From Clostridia bacterium (GTDB lineage: Bacteria > Bacillota > Clostridia > Oscillospirales > CAG-272), in the NCBI GenBank assembly GCA_017456685.1, contig JAFTIV010000008.1, positions 1 through 14,936 on the forward strand: a DNA stretch of 14,936 nt. Reading direction: 5' to 3'. Shown one piece after another: positions 6,361-13,223 of this stretch. The position numbers and the translations under genes were made by a program. The notes below the pieces were generated by a model, which ran no database searches, was not told the DNA's origin, and worked only from the letters and a program-made list of their open reading frames with translations. How positions within the stretch are numbered: the first letter of the stretch is position 1; each line of letters opens with the position of its first letter.

Positions 6361-7609
6361 GGAAAAAATACTAATTGAGGGCGGTCATAGGCTAAATGGA
6401 GATATCGAAATTAGTGGTATGAAAAACTCCGCATTACCTATAATTTTTGCCTGCTTGCTTATAGAAGGAGAATGCATCCTTGAAAATATTCCAAGGGTCA
6501 GTGATGTACAAAATGCGCTTTCCATTTTGAAAACAATGGGGGCTGAGGCGGATTTCGTTGATTATCATACGGTAAAAATCAATACAAAATCGGCTGAAAA
6601 CAATCTTGATTTTGAGTTGATATCAAAAATGCGTGCCTCATCATATCTTTTGTCATGCGCACTCGTGCGCTTTGGACGCGTAAATATGCCGTATCCTGGC
6701 GGGTGTAATTTTGGCTCTCGCCCCATAGAACAGCATCTAAAGGGCTTAAAATGCCTTGGTGCCCGAGGTGGTGAAAGTGACGGGTTTTTGACGCTAAAAT
6801 GTAAAAATAATTTAAAAAGTAATAAAATATCTCTTGACAAAATTTCTGTAGGTGCTACAATAAATATGATAATGGCAGCTGTCCTGCTTGAAGGACAGAG
6901 CGTTATTGAAAATGTGGCAAGGGAGCCTCATGTCATTGATGTTATAAGATTTTTGAATGCTTGTGGGGCTGATATTTTGCACTTTGGCTCGTACATTAGG
7001 GTTAATGGCGTTAGAAAGTTAAAGGGTGTAAAATATCGCATCTATGCTGATATGATTGAAGCAGGCACATATATTGCTTGCGTTGGTGCGACTGGTGGAG
7101 CTCTATCATTAAAGGGCATTGAGTATGAGCATATAAGACCATTGAGACTTATCTTTGATGAAATGAATATAAAAATTTCATATAATAGTCGAGAAATATA
7201 TGTTAGCTCAAATAATCCTAAGGGAACAAGCATGCAAACCGAGCCGTATCCTGGCTTCCCAACTGATTTGCATCCTCAGCTTTCTGCACTTGTGTGCTAT
7301 TGCGAGGGGGGCGGAAGCATTACCGAAAATATTTTCGACGGTCGCTTTGCATATGTTGCACAGCTCGAGAAAATGGGTGCCAAAATAAAAAGGGTAGGAA
7401 ATACTGTTTATATAAGCCAAACACGGCTCATCGGTGCGAGCACCGATGCTACAGACCTTCGTGCTGGTGCCGCTCTTGTAGTTGCAGGGCTTGGCGCTCA
7501 GGGAATAACAACTATAAATAACGTTAACTATATCGTAAGAGGCTATGAGGAGTTAACCTCAAAGCTCGCCTCTGTCGGTGGAAATATCAAATTAATACAA
7601 GGAGAATAA
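6359..7609 (+). CDS. murA: UDP-N-acetylglucosamine 1-carboxyvinyltransferase
   Basis: MurA transfers enolpyruvate from PEP to UDP-GlcNAc, the first committed step of peptidoglycan synthesis, in the cytoplasm. The 416-residue protein has the expected length. Visible residues include Lys22-Asn23 in MKNSALP, Arg92 in MRASSYLL, the catalytic loop Cys116 in PGGCNFGSRP (a Cys here normally makes the enzyme fosfomycin-sensitive), TDLHPQ, and LRAGAALVVAGLGAQG with the C-terminal RGYE. The start is fixed by GAGGT at 6350-6354. The DUF3810 gene ends 57 bases upstream; the gap holds a promoter and an inverted repeat that would mask the ribosome binding site. A DUF1858 gene follows after two bases. Confidence 0.97.
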   Translation: MEKILIEGGHRLNGDIEISGMKNSALPIIFACLLIEGECILENIPRVSDVQNALSILKTMGAEADFVDYHTVKINTKSAENNLDFELISKMRASSYLLSCALVRFGRVNMPYPGGCNFGSRPIEQHLKGLKCLGARGGESDGFLTLKCKNNLKSNKISLDKISVGATINMIMAAVLLEGQSVIENVAREPHVIDVIRFLNACGADILHFGSYIRVNGVRKLKGVKYRIYADMIEAGTYIACVGATGGALSLKGIEYEHIRPLRLIFDEMNIKISYNSREIYVSSNNPKGTSMQTEPYPGFPTDLHPQLSALVCYCEGGGSITENIFDGRFAYVAQLEKMGAKIKRVGNTVYISQTRLIGASTDATDLRAGAALVVAGLGAQGITTINNVNYIVRGYEELTSKLASVGGNIKLIQGE

Positions 7610-7611
7610 AA

Positions 7612-7815
7612 ATGGAAGTAACAAAGCAAACACTAATCGGCGATGTTCTTGATTACGACATCGAAACAGCTCAATTTTTCTTGGAGATTGGAATGCATTG
7701 CCTTGGTTGCCCTCATTCCAGAGGTGAGGCTATTGAGGATGCTTGCGCAGTTCACGGAACAAATGCTGATGAGCTTGTAGCGAAGCTCAACGCGTTTCTT
7801 TCAAGCAAGAAATGA
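7612..7815 (+). CDS. DUF1858 domain protein with a CxxC motif (TIGR03980-like)
   Basis: A 67-residue single-domain protein. The family signature GMHCLGCPHSRGEAIEDACAVHG holds a CxxC pair (Cys-Leu-Gly-Cys) typical of the hybrid-cluster-protein-associated redox disulfide domain (TIGR03980/DUF1858). A redox or metal role is proposed for the family but not established. The gene starts two bases after murA, with its ribosome binding site (AAGGAG) inside the murA 3' end, and overlaps trmK by four bases (ATGA), so the genes are translated as one unit. No hybrid cluster protein gene is seen nearby. Confidence 0.88.
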   Translation: MEVTKQTLIGDVLDYDIETAQFFLEIGMHCLGCPHSRGEAIEDACAVHGTNADELVAKLNAFLSSKK

Positions 7816-8486
7816 GACAATTAAAGCTAAGTAAACGACTGGGCACCGCTGCGCAATTTGTGCGTGACGGTGCTGTTGTCGCAGACGTAGGAACAGACCA
7901 CGCATACATACCTATTTATTTGGTTCAATCGGGTAAGACAGCTCGTGCAATAGCTACTGATATAAACGAGGGACCGCTTGCTCGTGCTAATGATAATATC
8001 GCCTCGTATGGATTAGAAGATAAAATAATTACTTATATTGCAAATGGGCTAGATGGAATTGAAGCATATGCACCAGACGATGTTATTATTTGTGGAATGG
8101 GCGGAGAGCTGATAGCTGATATCATTGATAAATCCAATTATGTAAGAAGTAGTGATAAGAATTTAATCCTTCAGCCTATGACAACAGCCTTAGAGCTTCG
8201 TGAATATTTAAAAAATGGCTTTGAAATAACCGACGAGGCAGTTGTGTATGAGGATGGTAAATATTATCAAATAATATGCGCATGCTACGATGGACAAGCT
8301 CACGAATATTCAAAAATTGAGCTTGAGCTTGGCAAAATAAATATTAAGAAAAGAGAAGCCGTTTTCTTGAAAATGCTTGATTTTTGCATTGCAAAAAAGA
8401 AGAAAATAAGAGATGGACTTTTAAAGGGCGATTGCGATACGGCTGAAATAGAAAAGGAAATTGAAGAAATGGAGAAGCTAATATGA
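7812..8486 (+). CDS. trmK: tRNA (adenine(22)-N1)-methyltransferase TrmK
   Basis: An S-adenosylmethionine-dependent enzyme that makes m1A22 in bacterial tRNAs (Bacillus YqfN). The 224-residue protein shows the family start LSKRLGTAAQFV, the SAM-binding motif VVADVGTDHAYIPIYL, ATDINEGPLARANDNI, and the IICGMGGELIADII segment followed by LILQPMT, which carries the catalytic region. The C-terminal part is a Lys/Glu-rich helical hairpin, as in relatives. It overlaps the DUF1858 gene and the Nif3 gene by four bases each. The trmK-Nif3 pairing (yqfN-yqfO) is widely conserved in Firmicutes. Confidence 0.94.
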   Translation: MRQLKLSKRLGTAAQFVRDGAVVADVGTDHAYIPIYLVQSGKTARAIATDINEGPLARANDNIASYGLEDKIITYIANGLDGIEAYAPDDVIICGMGGELIADIIDKSNYVRSSDKNLILQPMTTALELREYLKNGFEITDEAVVYEDGKYYQIICACYDGQAHEYSKIELELGKINIKKREAVFLKMLDFCIAKKKKIRDGLLKGDCDTAEIEKEIEEMEKLI

Positions 8487-9241
8487 CATTTCATGAGCTT
8501 TATATGGCGCTTGATGCGCGTTTCCCAAAATCACTTAGCTGTGAGTGGGATAACGACGGAATAATGTGTGCTGATGATTTAAGCAAGCCTGTAAAAAAGG
8601 TGTTGATTACGCTTTATGTTACAGATGAGGCTGTAAAATATGCTATAAAAAAAGGCTTTGATACAATCATTTCTCATCATCCCTTAGTTTTTAAAGCACA
8701 AAAATCCTTGTGCGAGCTTAATTTTGTTCAAAAAAAGCTTATCTCTCTTATAAAAGAGGATATTAGAGCAATGTCCTTTCATACTCGTCTTGATGCAGGA
8801 AATGGAGGAGTTAATGACACCCTTGCAAGCGAGCTTGGCTTTGTTAGCATCGAGCCGGATCCTGCTGACCCTATAGGAAGAGTTTGCGAGCTTGGCGAGG
8901 AAATGTCCCCCTCCGCCTTTGCTAAAAAGGTAAAAAAGACCATTTCGGCTCCGTTCGTTAAATATGCAGGAAGCAGAAATGTAAAAAAGGTATATATCGT
9001 TGGCGGGGATGGCAAGGATTTAATCGCTAATGCAATTGAGTGTGGAGCTGATACTCTCCTTACAGGAGATGCAAGCTATAATGCTGTTCTTGATGCGGAT
9101 GAAATGGGCTTGAATGTTATCGAGGCAGGCCACTATTATACAGAATATTTAGTTTGTGAGACTATAGAAAATCTTGTGAAAATTTTTGATGATAAAATAA
9201 AAACCGAGATTTTTACATCAAACAAAATAGAGGTTATTTAA
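8483..9241 (+). CDS. Nif3-like dinuclear metal centre protein
   Basis: A Nif3/YqfO/YbgI family protein, 252 residues: the short form without the inserted PII-like domain found in Bacillus YqfO (about 370). The metal ligands expected of the family are present: His65 and His66 in SHHPLVF, His100 and Asp104 in SFHTRLDAGNGGVND, and His217 and Glu221 in GHYYTE. The family forms a toroid hexamer with a two-metal site; some members are annotated as GTP cyclohydrolase I type 2, but the general function is unsettled. It ends the murA-DUF1858-trmK-Nif3 unit and is followed by a strong terminator. Confidence 0.92.
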   Translation: MTFHELYMALDARFPKSLSCEWDNDGIMCADDLSKPVKKVLITLYVTDEAVKYAIKKGFDTIISHHPLVFKAQKSLCELNFVQKKLISLIKEDIRAMSFHTRLDAGNGGVNDTLASELGFVSIEPDPADPIGRVCELGEEMSPSAFAKKVKKTISAPFVKYAGSRNVKKVYIVGGDGKDLIANAIECGADTLLTGDASYNAVLDADEMGLNVIEAGHYYTEYLVCETIENLVKIFDDKIKTEIFTSNKIEVI

Positions 9242-9265
9242 TCAATTTTAAATAAAATTACACAC

Positions 9266-9296
9266 AAAAGCGGTCGTGGAAAAGCGACCGCTTTTT
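9266..9296 (+). terminator. Intrinsic terminator after the Nif3 gene
   Basis: An 11-base-pair stem (AAAAGCGGTCG, 9266-9276, with 9285-9295) and an eight-base loop, followed by T. An outer ACAC/GTGT pair can extend it. The symmetrical A and T flanks would also work on the other strand. Confidence 0.9.
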
Positions 9297-9303
9297 CGTG
9301 TCT

Positions 9304-9475
9304 CTCTTTTATTAAAAGAGCTTTAGCGGTTTATAAAATTTTAGAATTTAAAAAATCTTAATATCAAAAACAGAGAAGAAAAATTCTCAAATTTGAAAAT
9401 TTTAATATTTTTGAATTCAAAAATTGCCGAATTTGAAATTTTTTAAATTTTTAATGTAAAAAATTCTAATAAGTG
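9304..9475. other. AT-rich island upstream of the ParA gene
   Basis: The gene-free gap is very poor in G and C. It holds a 7-base-pair hairpin (CTCTTTT/AAAAGAG, 9304-9320), an 18-base perfect palindrome ATTTTTGAATTCAAAAAT (9407-9424), a 10-base palindrome TCAAATTTGA (9387-9396), and TTTGAA at 9392, 9410 and 9432, about two helical turns apart. I see no open frame. It may be a binding region for the adjacent AT-hook protein; this is inference. Confidence 0.5.
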
Positions 9476-9504
9476 TTGACAATTGTCGAATTATGTTGTA
9501 AAAT
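9476..9504 (+). promoter_or_regulatory. Sigma-A promoter of the ParA operon with a palindrome on the -35 box
   Basis: Perfect TTGACA (9476-9481), a 17-base spacer and TAAAAT (9499-9504). A 10-base perfect palindrome GACAATTGTC (9478-9487) overlaps the -35 box and is a possible operator for self-repression, which is common for partition operons. Confidence 0.8.
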
Positions 9505-9537
9505 ATATTTGTAAATAAATATTGACGGAGGAAAACA

Positions 9538-10314
9538 ATGGCACACAAGATTTGCTTCATTAACCAAAAGGGTGGCGTTGGCAAAACCACCACAACAATG
9601 CAGACCGCTGCATACCTTACTACCAAAAAGGGCAAAAAGGTACTTATGATTGATATGGACCCCCAAGGCAACCTTACAACATGCGTTGGAGTTGATACTG
9701 AGGGCGAAAATACAGTTTCCGAGCTTCTTCTTAACGAGGCGAAGTTTGAGGATACAATAAAGACAACTCCTTATGGAGACATTATTCCAAGCGATTCCGC
9801 TCTCGGCTATAGAGAAATGGAAATAAGCGGTAAGGTTGGTCGTGAGCTTCTTTTGTTCCAAGCGCTCAAGGATAAGCTTGGCGCATATGATTATGTTCTA
9901 ATCGACTGCCCACCTGCAATCAATACCTTTACATATAATGTATTTATGGTGGCTGATAGTGTTGTAGTCGTTTCGGAGGTGGGTCTTTTCTCCGCAAGAG
10001 GCTGTGGAAAGATGATTGATACAGTAAGACAGGCTGTTGGAGTTTACGACAGAGATATTCACATCGCAGGTATTCTTTTCACAAAGAACAACCACACAAA
10101 GCTCGCACGCGAAATTCGCGAGCAGGTTGAGCTTGTAAGTAATGAATATGGCGTAAAGGTATTTGAAACCTTGATAGGCACATTCCCAGCACCCGTTGGA
10201 GAGAGCCAAGCACTTTGCAAGAGCTTGTTTGATTATGCACCTAAGCATAAGGTAACCGCGCAATACGCAGCGGCTATAGAAGAAATTATTGAAGCAGTAG
10301 CTGAGGAGGAATAA
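9538..10314 (+). CDS. ParA family ATPase (partition type)
   Basis: A 258-residue ParA/Soj-like ATPase. The deviant Walker A box NQKGGVGKTTTT has the signature Lys11 as well as Lys16; the Walker A' region is VLMIDMDPQGNLT, and Walker B is YVLIDCPP. There is no N-terminal helix-turn-helix extension, so it is the short type, as in Soj or type Ib plasmid systems. Such ATPases bind DNA non-specifically when dimerised by ATP and move a cargo, usually plasmid or chromosomal DNA. The partner is not a ParB but the small protein encoded two bases downstream. GGAGG at 9527-9531 gives ideal spacing. No replication, mobilisation or phage gene is near, so it seems a chromosomal orphan module. Confidence 0.9.
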   Translation: MAHKICFINQKGGVGKTTTTMQTAAYLTTKKGKKVLMIDMDPQGNLTTCVGVDTEGENTVSELLLNEAKFEDTIKTTPYGDIIPSDSALGYREMEISGKVGRELLLFQALKDKLGAYDYVLIDCPPAINTFTYNVFMVADSVVVVSEVGLFSARGCGKMIDTVRQAVGVYDRDIHIAGILFTKNNHTKLAREIREQVELVSNEYGVKVFETLIGTFPAPVGESQALCKSLFDYAPKHKVTAQYAAAIEEIIEAVAEEE

Positions 10315-10316
10315 TA

Positions 10317-10631
10317 ATGGCTAAGAAGAATTATGGTATCGCAGACGCAATGAGATCCGAGGTTAAAACAGAGGAGCCAGTTAGAGTAGAGAGTGCTCCT
10401 GCATCAATCCCTGCACCACAAAAGGAAGCGAAGAAGCGCGGAAGACCGAGAAAGGTTGAAAAGGAAGAGCGCGTTGCATTTGTTAGAACATCTATCAGCG
10501 CATCACTTAAGAAGAAGCTTCAAATTGTTTGCATTAGCAAGGGCATAAGCGAGGATGCATATGCATACGACCTTCTTGAAAGAGCTATCAATCGTGATTA
10601 CGAAAAGGCTCTTGCATCTGTAACTGAATAA
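10317..10631 (+). CDS. Small DNA-binding partner of ParA with an AT-hook and a ribbon-helix-helix-like C-terminus
   Basis: A 104-residue protein with three parts: an N-terminal segment (1-35) rich in Glu, Ala and Pro that could touch ParA; an AT-hook KKRGRPRKVEK with core RGRPRK at 41-46, which binds the minor groove of AT-rich DNA; and VRTSISASLKKKLQIVCISKGISEDAYAYDLLERAI (56-91), which fits a strand plus two helices of the ribbon-helix-helix type. By analogy with type Ib plasmid systems it would be the centromere-binding protein and operon repressor. Its GGAGG lies in the 3' end of the ParA gene. The fold is read by eye, and no named family is claimed. Confidence 0.78.
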   Translation: MAKKNYGIADAMRSEVKTEEPVRVESAPASIPAPQKEAKKRGRPRKVEKEERVAFVRTSISASLKKKLQIVCISKGISEDAYAYDLLERAINRDYEKALASVTE

Positions 10632-10633
10632 TC

Positions 10634-10663
10634 AAAAAGCAAGCAGAAAACTGCTTGCTTTTT
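10634..10663. terminator. Bidirectional intrinsic terminator between the ParA operon and the FkbM gene
   Basis: A 13-base-pair perfect stem (10634-10646 with 10651-10663; AAAAAGCAAGCAG) with an AAAA loop and A/T ends on both sides. It serves both converging transcripts and overlaps the stop codon of the minus-strand gene. Confidence 0.92.
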
Positions 10664-11747
10664 AAATTGCATACATATTTAAATCCCACGCGGGAATATA
10701 AGGTAATCTCCTTAAGAATAGCTTGTACTCAGGATTTATTTCCTTGACGAGTATGGGAAGCTCATATAAATCCTCGCTTCGGTGATACATAGAAACAAGA
10801 AGCTCACATTTTGAATGCTTAATCAGCTCAAATGAGCCGAGAATAGCTTTGTATTCGGCACCCTCAACATCGTATTTTATAAAATCAACGCTTGAAAGCA
10901 CACTATCTGCTCGCCTTGCATCAATGGTAACGAGCTTTGTTTGGTGAGAGGCAGTTCCCGCACCTGATGAGTTTCTGTTGCCAGAAGCGGAGAATTCAAG
11001 GCTTGTGTTCTCGTCCCAAGACGCATAATTATATGCAAAAGCCTTTATATTATCAAGCCCTTCAATATAAGCATTTAGCTTTTTAAAGTTACGAAAATCG
11101 GGCTCAAACGCGTGAATTTCTTCTAAATTTGGGCAAATACTTATGTATTTTTTTACTGTATCTCCGTTGTAAGCTCCTAAATCGAGGATTTTTTTGAAAC
11201 GATTTAGACTTAAAAGCTCATTTGCTTCTTCCTCTGTACATTCGGTTAACCGCAAATACTTGATTTTCCCAGTTAGCTTGAATCTAATAACATCATCGAA
11301 AATTTTCTTTGAGTGCTCATCGTCAAAATGCTCTCTTGCATGCTCGAGCTCGCTTAAGTGTGCCTCGAAAAAAGCATTGTTAAAAAGCTCACCCTGACAA
11401 ACGGGAACGTCAGGCGCATAAAGCTCGTGAGCCTTGTCAAGCTCGTAAATTCTTTGCATAACATCATCAAGATGCGTGCCAAATGATAAAAGGATTATAA
11501 AATCCTCGTATTTTTCACGCGCTTGAGAATAGGAGAGCACAACCTTGCCTCTAAACGAGTGACCTCGAACGAAGCCATCGCTTGCAAAAACATCTGCATA
11601 TTCAATGCCATATTGCTCTAAAACAGCTATGATTTTGTCCGCACCATTACCCATGCCATAAATCAGTATAGGCTTTTTTGCTTCCTTTAAATAATCCCAA
11701 AGGTCGCAACAGAAGGTGTCAAAAATATGATTTTTGAAATTATTCAT
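10662..11747 (-). CDS. FkbM-family methyltransferase with an N-terminal Rossmann-like domain
   Basis: A 361-residue protein. The C-terminal half is a SAM-dependent FkbM-type methyltransferase: KILDLGAYNGDTVKKY (SAM-binding motif I), IHAFEPDFRNFKKL (motif II) and FIKYDVEGAEYKAILGS, the family's KxDVEGxE hallmark. The N-terminal part begins KPILIYGMGNGADKIIAVLEQYGIEYADVFASD, a nucleotide-binding-like strand-loop-helix, joined by an acidic helical linker. FkbM proteins methylate sugar or glycan hydroxyls, among others; the substrate here is unknown and no glycosyltransferase is adjacent. A longer open frame starts at 11843, but it runs through the divergent promoter; AAGGA seven bases before 11747 supports that start. 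Confidence 0.85.
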   Translation of the reverse strand: MNNFKNHIFDTFCCDLWDYLKEAKKPILIYGMGNGADKIIAVLEQYGIEYADVFASDGFVRGHSFRGKVVLSYSQAREKYEDFIILLSFGTHLDDVMQRIYELDKAHELYAPDVPVCQGELFNNAFFEAHLSELEHAREHFDDEHSKKIFDDVIRFKLTGKIKYLRLTECTEEEANELLSLNRFKKILDLGAYNGDTVKKYISICPNLEEIHAFEPDFRNFKKLNAYIEGLDNIKAFAYNYASWDENTSLEFSASGNRNSSGAGTASHQTKLVTIDARRADSVLSSVDFIKYDVEGAEYKAILGSFELIKHSKCELLVSMYHRSEDLYELPILVKEINPEYKLFLRRLPYIPAWDLNMYAI

Positions 11748-11756
11748 TATGTATCC

Positions 11757-11785
11757 TTGAATTTTTTTATAAAATATGATAGAAT
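11757..11785 (+). promoter_or_regulatory. Sigma-A promoter of the HIT protein gene
   Basis: TTGAAT (11757-11762) and TAGAAT (11780-11785) with a 17-base spacer; start near 11792, leader about 41 bases. Its -10 box overlaps that of the promoter on the other strand. Confidence 0.6.
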
Positions 11786-11804
11786 TAAGTATATTATATA
11801 TCAA
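11776..11804 (-). promoter_or_regulatory. Sigma-A promoter of the FkbM methyltransferase gene
   Basis: TTGATA (11804-11799) and TATCAT (11781-11776) on the minus strand with a 17-base spacer; start near 11769, about 22 bases before the chosen start codon. Confidence 0.55.
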
Positions 11805-11832
11805 AATAATATTTAATTCAAGGAGAAAAAAT

Positions 11833-12171
11833 ATGGATTGCATTTTTTGTAAAATAATAAACGGAGAAATCCCATCAAATAAGCTTTATGAGGATGAAAA
11901 AATCATCGCGTTTCACGATATAAATCCTGAGGCGAAGGTTCATTTTTTGGTGGTCCCAAAGGAGCATATTTGCTGTGCCGACAAGATTGATAGCACCAAT
12001 AGCCAAATTATTGCTCATATTTTTGAGCTTATTCCAGCCCTTGCTAAAAAGGCGGGTCTTGAGAATGGTTATAGAATTATAAATAACTGTGGTGAAGATG
12101 CTTGTCAAAGCGTGCCTCATATTCACTTCCATATCATCGGTGGAGAAAAGCTTCCTGAGCATATTAAGTAA
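11833..12171 (+). CDS. HIT family protein (HINT/PKCI-type nucleotide hydrolase)
   Basis: A 112-residue histidine-triad protein. The active-site motif HIHFHIIGGEKL carries the His-x-His-x-His triad, and the N-terminus MDCIFCKIINGEIPS has the paired cysteines of the HINT/PKCI branch. Members hydrolyse adenosine phosphoramidates and related nucleotides in the cytoplasm. An in-frame ATG at 11776 would add 19 residues, but that ATG lies inside the promoter; AAGGAG at 11820-11825 is correctly spaced for 11833, and the family starts here. It is a single-gene unit with its own promoter, and a terminator about 130 bases downstream. Confidence 0.95.
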   Translation: MDCIFCKIINGEIPSNKLYEDEKIIAFHDINPEAKVHFLVVPKEHICCADKIDSTNSQIIAHIFELIPALAKKAGLENGYRIINNCGEDACQSVPHIHFHIIGGEKLPEHIK

Positions 12172-12298
12172 TTTTTGAATTTTTAAAATCTAAAATTCTA
12201 AAAATGATTTTTTTGAAAATTTTCAAGATTTTTTGAATTGTTGAATTTTAAAAATATGGAAATTGTAAATTCTAAAAACATAAAATCATTAAAATGTT
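12172..12298. other. AT-rich island between the HIT gene and its terminator
   Basis: Low-complexity DNA built from words such as TTTGAA (12174, 12212, 12232), AAATTCTAAAAA (twice) and GAATTTTAAAA. It shares TTTGAAAATTTT followed by a T-rich stretch and GAATT with the island upstream of the ParA gene. No open frame is visible. Confidence 0.5.
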
Positions 12299-12330
12299 AA
12301 AATCCCCTTTGTTTAAAGGGGATTTTCTTG
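12299..12330. terminator. Intrinsic terminator between the HIT gene and sigG, bidirectional
   Basis: A 12-base-pair perfect stem (AAAATCCCCTTT, 12299-12310, with 12315-12326) and a GTTT loop, flanked by A and T runs. It can end both the HIT transcript and the converging sigG transcript. Confidence 0.88.
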
Positions 12331-12394
12331 TGATTTGATTGATTTAATTGCGTTATATTTATGAAAATATTTTTGAAAAAACTGTGTTTATTTT

Positions 12395-13168
12395 TTACAT
12401 CTGTTTTCTAATTTGCTCAAGCGCACCCTTTTCAAGCCGAGAAACCTGAGCTTGAGAAATTCCAATTTCCTCAGCGATTTCGCTTTGCGTTTTTCCACCG
12501 TACAAGCGCATAGTTATAATTCTTTTTTCTCGCTGATTTAATCCCTTTATAGCCTCCTTAAGTGCAATGTCCTCAATCCAAATTTCCTCGTCGCTTGAGG
12601 TGTCACGAAGCTGATCCATAATAAAAATCGAATCGCCCGAATCATTATAAACTGGCTCAAAAAGAGAAATCGGCTCGCTTATTGCTTCCATAGCACAGAC
12701 TACATCCTTTTTGTTCTGTCCAAGCTTTTCGGCAATCATTTCAATAGTAGGCTCACGAGAAAGACTTTTTGTAAGCTCTTCCTTCATTTGTAAAGCCTTA
12801 TATGCTAAATCTCTTACCGAGCGACTTACTCGAATTGAGCTGTTGTCTCTTAAATATCTGCGAATTTCACCAATAATCATAGGAACTGCATAGGTGGAGA
12901 AGCGGACATCAAGCTCAATATTAAAATTGTCAATAGCCTTTATAAGTCCAATGCAACCGACCTGAAACAAATCATCCATATTTTCATTTCTTGACGAAAA
13001 TCTTTGAACAATTGATAAAACAAGCCTTAAATTTCCGCTAATCATTTCATCGCGCGCAAGCGTATCACCGCCTCTTGCGCGCGTTAATAGCGATATTTTC
13101 TCATCATTTGAAAGCGTTTTTAAGCTTGCGGTGTTCACACCGCATATTTCAACCTTATTATAATACAT
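12395..13168 (-). CDS. sigG: RNA polymerase sporulation sigma factor SigG
   Basis: Sigma-G directs late gene expression in the forespore. The 257-residue protein begins NKVEICGVNTASL, the N-terminal hallmark that separates sigma-G from the closely related sigma-F. Region 2 (DDLFQVGCIGLIKAIDNF, VRFSTYAVPMIIGEIRRYLRD), region 3 (SRSVRDLAYKALQ) and region 4 with the helix-turn-helix TQSEIAEEIGISQAQVSRLEK are intact. A short spacing AGGGGG-TTAAA-ATG marks the start; that AGGGGG can pair with an upstream CCCCCT. spoIVB lies upstream with its own terminator, so sigG probably has a separate promoter. In Bacillus sigG follows sigE instead; spoIIGA-sigE is not in this window. Confidence 0.95.
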   Translation of the reverse strand: MYYNKVEICGVNTASLKTLSNDEKISLLTRARGGDTLARDEMISGNLRLVLSIVQRFSSRNENMDDLFQVGCIGLIKAIDNFNIELDVRFSTYAVPMIIGEIRRYLRDNSSIRVSRSVRDLAYKALQMKEELTKSLSREPTIEMIAEKLGQNKKDVVCAMEAISEPISLFEPVYNDSGDSIFIMDQLRDTSSDEEIWIEDIALKEAIKGLNQREKRIITMRLYGGKTQSEIAEEIGISQAQVSRLEKGALEQIRKQM

Positions 13169-13173
13169 TTTAA

Positions 13174-13209
13174 CCCCCTATTTTATCTAATTATTGACTA
13201 ATCAGGGGG
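13174..13209 (-). promoter_or_regulatory. Hairpin able to mask the sigG ribosome binding site
   Basis: CCCCCT (13209-13204 on the minus strand) is complementary to AGGGGG (13179-13174), the sigG ribosome binding site, across a 24-base AT-rich loop. Six consecutive pairs, five of them G-C, would block initiation in any transcript that contains both arms. Confidence 0.55.
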
Positions 13210-13219
13210 CTTTTTATGC
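13187..13219 (-). promoter_or_regulatory. Candidate sigma-F-type promoter of sigG
   Basis: GCATA (13219-13215) and GTCAATAATTAG (13198-13187) on the minus strand are separated by 16 bases and resemble the sigma-F consensus, except that the second G of the -10 is a T. It would start transcription near 13185, after the CCCCCT arm. sigG is sigma-F dependent in Bacillus. Confidence 0.35.
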
Positions 13220-13223
13220 TTCC

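Noticed and set aside
9404..9424. The 18-base palindrome as a transcription terminator
   Set aside because: It is almost entirely A and T with no stable GC core or loop, and a strong terminator already follows the Nif3 gene.
9417..9861. Minus-strand frames across the ParA promoter and 5' end
   Set aside because: They run through a perfect sigma-A promoter and the Walker A coding region on the other strand, and have no plausible start signal.
11748..11843. Longer N-terminus for the FkbM protein (32 extra residues)
   Set aside because: The extension is hydrophobic-looking translated promoter DNA that crosses both divergent promoters; a correctly spaced ribosome binding site supports 11747.
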